A stretch of 64,000 nucleotides of DNA from Siderastrea siderea (Eukaryota; Cnidaria; Anthozoa; Scleractinia; Rhizangiidae). Location of the stretch: positions 45,692,033 through 45,756,032 of the forward strand of contig OZ034967.1 in assembly GCA_964030785.1 (NCBI GenBank). Direction: 5' to 3'. The position numbers were made by a program, and so were the translations under genes. The notes under the pieces were generated by a model. It had not been told where the DNA came from. It was given only the letters and a program-made list of their open reading frames with translations, and searched no databases. This document shows positions 56,866-64,000 of this stretch, piece after piece (the stretch's first letter is position 1; each line of letters opens with the position of its first letter).

Positions 56866-59010
56866 CTAGGGTTTTTAGTCCGTCCATCTATTCCACCTCA
56901 ACGTTGAATTTACTCTTTGTACTTTCATACATGGAGCGTCGTTCAATGACGCTGAAAGCGTTAATCCAGCTGGAAACGTTATTAGGAGTGAGTGTTTGAG
57001 TTGAGGTTGGAAAGGTAAGCGATGAAAACAATCAAGCGGCAGCAGATTCCATTTTGACCCACGTTTATTTCTGTTTTCAGTAAATGAAGCAACTTTTATA
57101 ATGTTGCTGATGCCTGGTTGATCCTGAAAGACAAACATAAAGTTTGTTTTAAAAAATTTAGGTTTCTTAAATCCTATGAACAAATAGTGTAAAACAGTAA
57201 TAAAAACAATACCGATAAGGCATCGGCAAAGGTGCGTTAGCCAATTAGTGCCAAGCATAAGTTTAAGTTTTTTGACGTGGTCAAATGCTCTGAACTACAC
57301 TGTAAATTCAAAAGTTCTGTTTTAGCCCCCAAAATGGGGCCATTTCGGTGAATAAAATACAGTACCATTTTAGGGATTAACCTGACTCTAAGGCCATAAG
57401 TAAGGCCACGATAGCCCTATTTCCAGGGGCTGGGCCAACACCAGAGGGCCAAATTTGGTCCCACTGTAGGCTGTTGCGGTTTCCAATGGGGGGGGGGGGG
57501 GGGGTTGTCCCAGTTGTGACCGAAATAGCTCCACAGTGGGCTGCATCAGGCCCAGGGGTCTCAGCGATAATTTGGTATTTTGGAGCTGACAGAGATCCGG
57601 CTTTTGAGCTTACAGTGTATATATTACGTCCTATAGACGTGATAAGTAAGGACTGCAACTGCAGGGCAGAGACGCACGAGCTAGGTTACACACGAACTTA
57701 TTCTTAAAGCTCGTACAAAGTGCGTAAACAATGCTATTACCGCAGTAAAGACATATCAACCCCTCCAAGAAAAACTGTAAGCAATCCTGCCATCTTGGCA
57801 CCCTCACCTACTCGCAAAGTCTTATTTTGTTCCATTTGAAAATCGCTTCAAAGAATCTTCTAATCACCCAATGCACAAGTATTTTCTCAGCGATCACTTC
57901 CCACCATTTGTAAACTTTCTCGAGAAACTAGCTTAACAACAGATATTCCATCTTCTATCACGGCTCAGTTGATGTTACGAAGCTGGGAAGCCAGAAATGC
58001 GATAGTTATTGTATCTTTGCATGATGGAATCACTGGGGATATTTACAATTGGCCATCATTCTTTGTTGATGCTAGAAAAGAATAATCATTGTACATTTAA
58101 CGAATAAAATAACCTGGTCAACCAGCACTGTATGTTGCACATCTTTAAATGTGATCCGCTACACCAGCCGACATTAAGGACGAACACAACTACAATGTAT
58201 GATGCCCGCATCGGCGACGTGATAAGAAGGTTACTTCAGAAAGAATGAAAAAAGGATAGCTTGACTGTTTAATCATTGAAATGCTGTGGATCCGTAAAAA
58301 ACGCAACTGGACTCTATCCACTTGTTTTTTAATGTTTGTTTTAAGCAGTTGTCTTAGTTTTTTCTAAATAAAATTTATTTTATTTTCAACCGCGCCAATT
58401 TGTTTTAATTTTAGTTCAAATTCCTCTGAGACTTTCACTTCTTATTTTTACAACTTAAAAGTTATCTGTTCCTTTTCGGGGTCGTCCGGAGGTTAAGATT
58501 ATTAACATCGAGGTTTCTAACAGTTTTTTGTCCTTCTTCAGGTGCTAAAAGTTGAAAAAGCAATTTCGCCCAGAACAATCCCGAAAAGAGGAATAGTGTG
58601 CAGGACGCATGTCAAAATAAACCAAGTTAATTTAACCTAGTTCGCCGTGAGCGTTGGGGACTCAGATTTTTTTCTTTGTCCTTCGCTCGTGACAAGCTGA
58701 ATATTACATGCTGATTGTTACGATATTTATCTTTATTTCATATTTTTTTTCGTAGTCTGGTATCTTTTTACTGAATGCCAAGATGACATCGAAACCTTTT
58801 TTCCCCATTTTCGGAAATTTTACTGTGAAATGAACCCTTCTTACCTTGATTCAATGCCAGCCACAAGATCCCCATCATGCAGGAAAACAATGAGTTCTGC
58901 AAATAGCACAATCATCTCGCAAACTGCGGCGCTTGTACTTTCTTCCCAGGTTTAATGCTATTGGGACAATCATGACCTCTTGCTGCCTCTATTTCTGTGT
59001 ATGAAAAGAG
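56866..59010 (+). repeat. Older segmental duplication, block 1 copy B (partner 45515-47640)
   Basis: Collinear with 45515-47640. An extra 25 bases near 56955 and a G-run expansion at about 57488 distinguish it. A minus-strand frame (56875-57258) contains FKKPKFFKTNFMFVFQ and SNIIKVASFTENRNK, shared with 45680-45883, but the downstream GTGAAA donor in copy A is GTCAAA here and no start or domain is known. I leave it as non-coding. Confidence 0.8.
57297..57618. mobile_element. 322-bp MITE, ACACTGTAAATTCAAAAG termini (copy B)
   Basis: Left end as in copy A; the right end CTTTTGAGCTTACAGTGT has two changes. It is longer than copy A mainly through an extra GGCCACGATAGCCC segment and a G run of about 18. 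Confidence 0.75.
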
Positions 59011-60743
59011 GATGTTAGGTGAGTTTCAATATATTTTAGGACATTTTTAAATGATAAATGTTTTGTCTTCATTTACTCTTTTTAGGATTGATCATTTAGT
59101 AAAGAAAATGGTCTTGCTCTGTGAAAATGATTCCTAACGATTTGATCGAGAACCTCTGAAACTGACGGATGACATAAAACAAAGGAAACAAAACATTTTA
59201 AGCAATATCATACAGCAAAAACAATAGCTAAAAAAACAAAGAAAATCCTGCCAGGTTCTTACACTAGCAGAGGTAAACCCAAAAAGTTACACGTATTACT
59301 TGGCTTTTTATAGTCTTGCACGGCCAAAAATCTCGGACCAGGCGCCTGCGTAACCAAAACGGTTTTTCTTATTTCCGAATCAAAGGTGTGCGATCAGATT
59401 CATCAAGAAATGTATGTTCAGGAGTGAACTGAATTACATTTGGGCAAGAAGCATGATAAATAATCACCTTTTTATAAGCAAGATGTGTTTGCATTTGTTA
59501 GTTTCTGTTAGTAAAACCGGTTGAAAAGCAGTGAATTCAAGCATTTTGCTGCAAAACCAAAACTGTTTTCGTGTGATCGCGCGTTCAACCAGTAACGATA
59601 AGTAAGAATTTCTATTTCAATTAACAGCAGTTAAAAAAAAAAAAGAAAAAAAGAATCCCCCGAATTTGAAACAGGTGCTTACTGTACGTAACCTCAACCC
59701 CACCCCTCTCTTACCCCCATACCCCCTCTTAATAAGTCACGTTTTCTGACCTAAAATGGTAAACAGTACAGGATATTTATAGTGGTTTAAAATATCCAAA
59801 TTCAAATATTTTTTTTTCTGTCAAGCTAACGTAAATGGCACTTTAGAAGGGGAATATGTGTTCCAGTCAGTTTGTAGGGAAAATTTATGATTTCAAATTT
59901 CCCTCTCTCTTGAGGCCTGAAATTATATAAGGCACACACTTCCCTCCAATCCAAGGGGTTTAATTGAGCTTTCACAGCATTGAGATTGGGTTGCAGGGAG
60001 TCAAGGGCAAAGTAAATGTGTCCAAGGCCTCCATCACATGTCTCAAGAGTTTGAGAAGGCTTTGAGGCTCAGGGGAATAAAAAATGTATATATTCATCCC
60101 TGAATCTCAATGTGATTTCTTTTGTTTTATCCCTCCAAGTCTCAGAACCAAGTACGAATTTTAATGTGTCATCAAAATAGGTCTGTATTCTAAACAAAAG
60201 CTCTTATTACAAGCTGCTTAGAGTGCAATCACGAAAACGATAAGAACATACAGATCACAGTCTCTAATGTTTTTATGTTATGCATGCACAGCCCCTCCCT
60301 TCAAATCTTGTTGATGACAGTGTTTTGTTGTAAAGAGAAAAAAGGTCTGTTTCCGCAGCTTGACATTCAAAGTACCAAAGTTTGTTTCACTCTGTTGTAA
60401 GCAGTGGAGTACTTATTGAACAAACAAGTTGTGTCTTGCCATTGCCTTTGCAGTATTAAAGTGTACTTGATACATATACCATTGTTGCAATAAAAACTAT
60501 TTACTTTTGATCTACAGGGGTGTCTCAACACAAAAATTTCAAACATAACAATGAAAAGAAATTTGCCTTTCCTAAACAACAATTTTTAACAGAAAACGTG
60601 GATTAGAAGGGTGTTAAACACTAAAAGGAAACAGTCTAGACTTGTAATTTGTGAAAATTAATGTTTCTGTAACTTAACTCAACAAAATCTGGTTCTGATG
60701 CCTAAATAGGCCTTAAAAGTGGTACAAGAGAAACATTTTGATG
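59011..60743. other. Intergenic sequence, nothing recognised
   Basis: Contains an A-run near 59633-59650 and a C-rich stretch (CCCCACCCCTCTCTTACCCCC) near 59700. It may correspond in position to 47640-52234 of the other duplicate, but I cannot align it by eye. Confidence 0.35.
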
Positions 60744-60977
60744 TCAACATCTTTTGTCACTACTGCGTGTGATAAGTTGCTGTAACAAACCCATCAACAT
60801 TTGGATTTGTCGCTGTTGTTGTTGAATGGACTGCTCATGCATTGCTTGCATTCTCTTGTTTTGCTCTGCATCTGTTGGAGTAATAGTTGTTGCTGCTGTT
60901 GGTTGTGCATCTGTCCCTGGCTTGATAAATCCGGTTTTCTTTGAAAACTGACCCTGTATTCTGTAGTTTTGCCGAAT
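60744..60977 (-). CDS. Gln-rich coiled-coil C-terminal exon (unrecognised gene)
   Basis: An open frame of about 77 codons without a usable early ATG: NYRIQGQFSKKTGFIKPGTD, then TPTDAEQNKRMQAMHEQSIQ, QQQRQIQMLMGLLQQLITRS and a TGA stop. The heptad pattern with Q at many positions is a typical coiled coil. Acceptor-like CTACAG and AATACAG lie at its start on the minus strand. It looks like the last exon of a gene or DNA-transposon accessory protein. The CAG/CAA content also allows a chance repeat-derived frame, though the composition is not simple. Confidence 0.4.
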   Translation of the reverse strand: MRQNYRIQGQFSKKTGFIKPGTDAQPTAATTITPTDAEQNKRMQAMHEQSIQQQQRQIQMLMGLLQQLITRSSDKRC

Positions 60978-61229
60978 TTAGGCTAAAATATACGAGAGAA
61001 GTGAGTACTTACTGTGATTTTCCAGATTCAGCGGACATGGCGGCACACTGCATTCTCTGTGAGTTCCTATCAATGTGCAAAAATAACGAGTATTATCCAC
61101 ATAACAAAGCTGACACGAGCTTTGTCGTAAATACACAAGACAGAGAGTCCACTAAAAGCAGTTCCTAAGCGATATCAGGAAATACGAAGGTACAATCTGT
61201 GAAAAAAATAACCGATTAAATAATGCTTG

Positions 61230-61392
61230 TTTACCATTTACAACAACTTTCTGGAAATTCCGGTTGGAAAGTAAATGGTACACGACTTTTCGGGTCGTTC
61301 CAGTGGAAAATTTCCGGGAGCAACGGAACGTCTGAAAAGGTAGTCCTGTTTTTCCGGACGGAATGGTCCAAACGGAAATTCGTGTACCATTT
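61230..61392. repeat. Inverted repeat, AAATGGTACACGA ends
   Basis: AAATGGTACACGACTTTTC (61273) is mirrored by GAAATTCGTGTACCATTT, with a preceding TTACCATTTAC/GTAAATGGTA pair. It is probably a small MITE. Confidence 0.5.
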
Positions 61393-61620
61393 GTTCAAAC
61401 CTAATCTTTGATACCAGTTTCAGGCTCTCGCGGCCATTTTCTATCCCAACAACAATTAATTACGGGAAGGAAAACGTCACTTTTGAAATGACTTCACAAT
61501 CTTTGAAACTTCTTGGCGATTATTCCGACTCGTTTAACCTGTAATGCGGTCGAATTATCCAGGAGCTGAATTTGTAAGGACGGCGTATCAGTTCAGGAAG
61601 AACTTATTTAGAAAATTAAT

Positions 61621-61724
61621 TAGAAAATAGCTGTGTCCCCAGTTAGGGCCCTGTCTTTAATACAGGGTGCTAGATCACTTGACACGTGAATAAAGTTATT
61701 ACTATTATATTATTATTACTATGA
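61621..61724 (+). mobile_element. 3' tail of a LINE-type retroposon
   Basis: The hairpin CCCTGTCTTTAATACAGGG is followed by GTGAATAAAGTTATTACTAT and an ATT-rich microsatellite. This is the same plan as 17821-17936 but a different family. Confidence 0.55.
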
Positions 61725-62157
61725 AAACGAAAATTCACCGTCGTGTGTTTGCGTTCTACATAAAAAGTTGAATTTGGTCATTTCAAGTTGTAGTTGTGCA
61801 CAGAACGGCAAAGAAATATACCAAAAATAACGCACGTGCAGAGTCTTTGTTTTGTTAATCAAAGCTTTTGTTTTGCGACCTTCTCGTTAGCCGTCGCCTT
61901 CGCGCAAATTTTTTGGTAAATGGTAGGGACTCCGTTTGGCCAGGGTTTAGCAGCTAATAGACGACCCGACTATCTATAAAGTATATTCTGAAAAATTATC
62001 ATTGGAATAACTGAAGTCGATATCTGGAAAATCATCAGCATCATCATCTCTTGTCATAATTTGGTGGTTTGTTGGCCGTCCATGGCTCGATTGATGGTTG
62101 GTTGCGTTTTTCATTGTCTAGCTCACCTGAACGCTTAATCACGTATCACTGAGGACA

Positions 62158-62630
62158 TATCGTGTGGCTCTAAATTTTTGCGGGAGTTTAATTTTGTGGA
62201 TTGCCAATTTTTTATGTTTTGTGGGAACTAATTTTTGCGATTAGAAAAAAATGTTTTTTCTTGCTGGGAATTAATTTTTGCGATTTTCTGGAAGTCGCGT
62301 TCAAATAGAACTGATAACGTTTTCGTTTTTATTTGAGTACATGCAATCGAAATGCAGATAAAACAACATGGGAATGTCACTTAATTACACTACAATGGGT
62401 CAACAATAACTACGGTACAACTTGATGTATTATCCACCGAGTTATCTATGGCATTTTCTCCTTCAAATCAGTATTTTTGTATATAATTTTTACAGTGGAG
62501 TAAATTTTTGCGGGAAAAAAAAAACAAGTTGCGGTAATTTTATTTTGTTGGGATTTATTTCTGCGGATCGCGAAAAAAACCGCAAAAATCGCTAAAATTA
62601 GAACCCGCAAAAATTTAGTACCACACGGTA
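62158..62630. mobile_element. 469-bp TA-flanked MITE
   Basis: The left end TCGTGTGGCTCTAAATTTTT and the inverted right end CCGTGTGGTACTAAATTTTT match over about 26 bp (to GCGGG). TA on both sides fits a Tc1/mariner-type target duplication. The interior repeats AATTTTTGCG words. The empty site is visible in the duplicate near 52420. Confidence 0.8.
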
Positions 62631-62664
62631 GGCTAACGAGGACTTTACCACTGTTTACTCTCAC

Positions 62665-62737
62665 CTTCAAGAACAGAGCGGGAGCTCACAGCAGATACCA
62701 ACAAAACGAACAAGATCACAATACTGAGAGTCTTCAT
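62665..62737 (-). CDS. First coding exon of a small secreted peptide (copy B)
   Basis: MKTLSIVILFVLLVSAVSS is a signal peptide, then RSVLE and a GAAG|GTGAGA donor, phase 1. It parallels the exon at 52458-52530, with substitutions N5S, V10F, L11V and V12L equivalents confined to the hydrophobic core. The upstream leader differs by an extra 40 bases. No partner exon was found; the MITE at 62160-62628 would lie within the first intron. Confidence 0.65.
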
Positions 62738-63082
62738 TGTCAGTTGAACTAAACTACAAAAAAGAGAGAGTGTGCGACTGTGTGTCAGTGAGTTGTAAGA
62801 AATTGAGAGAGAGCATGGATAGAGAGGAATGAGAAGCGCACTACGAGCAGTCACTCTTTCCGCGCAGGGGTAGTCAAGCGAGGACACCTAAACGCACAAA
62901 TAAGTTAGCTGCCATGAAATCACCTGCAAATTCCGCATCACCACAAAAACGTGCATGTCTTTTTTCAGCAAACGGCCTCAAAGAAACAAAATAGTTTTAA
63001 AAATTTCCTTTTTTAACTCCTTCTTGTTGAAAAACATACATTCATTAACACTTTCCTCCTCTCTCCAGTTGCGGCAACATAG

Positions 63083-63509
63083 AATATGGACCTTGTCATT
63101 AAAGATGTGTTTATTGTTCATCGTGGTGTAAGATAGGTAAGATGAACGTTTATTCGTTTGTCTCACGATGGAATCGCTTTGAGTTGTTGATCGCGACGTT
63201 TCGACTGCAATAGAGATAGTGGAATCGAAATTCCTGAAGCTTGGATATCTACGATAAGAAAGCACAACAGCCGACCAACCACAAAGCGGACCTGTGAGGG
63301 AGCAACATCTAATAGTCGGAATAATAATGAGGATCGAAATGCACCAATAGCAGCGAACCATCATGCTACAAATAGCGACACGTAAACAATCGACCTCATC
63401 ACCTGGTGAAGACTAGCAGTATTGCAGTCGAAACGTCGCGATCAACAACTCAAAGCGATTCCATCGTGGGACAAACGAATAAACGTTCATCTTACCTAAT
63501 ATGGACCTT
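63083..63509. mobile_element. PLE end insertion with 12-bp target duplication
   Basis: AATATGGACCTT occurs at 63083-63094 and 63498-63509. Between lie two inverted arms, AGGTAAGATGAACGTTTATT and the mirrored right end, meeting at AATAGAGATAGTGG-type central sequence. The right arm keeps the GAAACGTC ribozyme-like core. The arrangement is the same as that of the 31-34 kb insertion: outward-facing 3' ends joined head to head. Confidence 0.75.
63395..63445 (+). ncRNA. Degenerate hammerhead-ribozyme-like motif
   Basis: CTGGTGA (core CUGANGA with A6 changed to G), an extra A, helix II GACT/AGTC (63411-63414 with 63426-63429), then GAAAC and GTC. The core substitution should inactivate it. Its left-arm counterpart lacks the CTGATGA half. 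Confidence 0.5.
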
Positions 63510-64000
63510 CTTTCCTGTGATTATTGTTATCTCTCTTCTAATTAATCTCTTTGTTGTGCAAATTTGACTTTCAGATCCTTCCTTCACGACCACGTTTCTG
63601 AAATGAATATATTTCCTAACCTCTTAACTCAAGCTCTCTCGCTTTTAATTTCTCAGGCGGCCACTCGGTGAGTGGAACTATAAACTTTTCATTTTTCCTT
63701 TTCTGGTTAAATGGAAAAATCAATTTACAAGATAATAATCACTTAAAGGCTGACACTTCCCCTCTTAATTACCACAGCCGAAATATGCTGCGCTCAGGGC
63801 TCGGTTCTCTGTAACTGACGTGTGTTAGGACTTGGCTGATTTGCTAGTTGAACATTCTTTAATGAAGTTGTGTCTGCAAACCGACTTCAACGAGTATCTT
63901 GAACAAACTGACTTACTGTTTTCACGGTGAAAGGTAAGCTACTAATTTAAACTGTTGAAATTACAAATAGTCCACCTCTCCAAAAAAGCGGGAAATTAAT
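63510..64000. other. End of duplication block and unique sequence
   Basis: Contains GATCCTTCCTTCACGACCA and CTCAGGGCTCGGTTCT, shared with the partner block up to about 63870. No gene is seen to the window end. Confidence 0.4.

Larger units (their letters stand above)
61960..63870 (+). repeat. Older segmental duplication, block 2 copy B (partner 52235-53095)
   Basis: Collinear with 52235-53095 once the MITE (62160-62628) and PLE end (63095-63497) are removed. Both insertions are absent from the partner and so postdate the duplication. Confidence 0.8.

Noticed and set aside
45680..57258. Minus-strand frame shared by both older duplicates (FMFVFQ...SNIIKVASFTENRNK) as the second exon of the secreted-peptide gene
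   Set aside because: In the phase required by the signal-peptide exon it hits a stop at once in copy A, and the possible donor is lost in copy B.
1..64000. CRISPR array, operon or integrated virus
   Set aside because: No regularly spaced repeats with unique spacers, no bacterial gene spacing, and no capsid, envelope or LTR structure was found on either strand.

Overview
The window is nuclear DNA of an animal, most likely an anthozoan cnidarian and probably a stony coral. It is AT-rich with long intergenic spans, spliced exons with GT/AG borders and no operon structure. It carries many retroelements and miniature DNA transposons: Penelope-like elements (PLEs) with GIY-YIG domains, a LINE with a zinc-binding C terminus, and hAT-, Mutator- and mariner-type non-autonomous elements. 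The main gene has Chlamydia-PMP-type GGAI repeats joined to a multi-pass membrane domain, an architecture I associate with coral and anemone gene families. The species call is inference.

Layout. (1) 1-6781 and 23332-30080 are two copies of one segmental duplication lying about 23.3 kb apart in the same orientation. Each copy starts inside the 3' end of a PMP-repeat membrane protein gene, runs through about 5.5 kb of shared intergenic repeats and ends in a 5'-truncated, frameshifted C-terminal fragment of a related gene. The full-length gene of the family is the 4.4 kb exon at 19070-23487. (2) 6.8-19 kb holds an orphan pair of spectrin-repeat exons (7937-8083 and 8627-8875), a perfect 234-bp tandem duplication, a 5S-rRNA-like sequence, several MITEs and an intronless BTB-BACK-PHR gene on the minus strand (12466-13809). 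(3) 31-36 kb is retroelement territory. One PLE insertion (31325-34703) is bounded by an 11-bp target-site duplication and made of two head-to-head 3' ends with hammerhead-ribozyme-like motifs. One arm is split by a 1.76-kb fold-back element. A second, unrelated PLE fragment lies at 35.6-35.9 kb. (4) 38393-41438 is a 5'-truncated LINE with an 11-bp target-site duplication and a poly(A) tail. (5) 45.5-64 kb contains a second, older pair of duplicated blocks (45.5-47.6 with 52.2-53.1 kb, against 56.9-59.0 with 62.0-63.9 kb). Each carries a first exon for a small secreted peptide on the minus strand. TE insertions have since changed the blocks individually: a 1765-bp hAT-like element, a Mutator-like transposase relic, a TA-flanked MITE and a PLE end.

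The intact or plausibly functional genes are few: the PMP-repeat membrane protein, the BTB-BACK-PHR protein and possibly the two secreted-peptide genes, of which only the signal-peptide exons are recognised. The rest of the coding signal is transposon-derived or decayed. I found no CRISPR array, no operon and no bacterial or viral genome segment.
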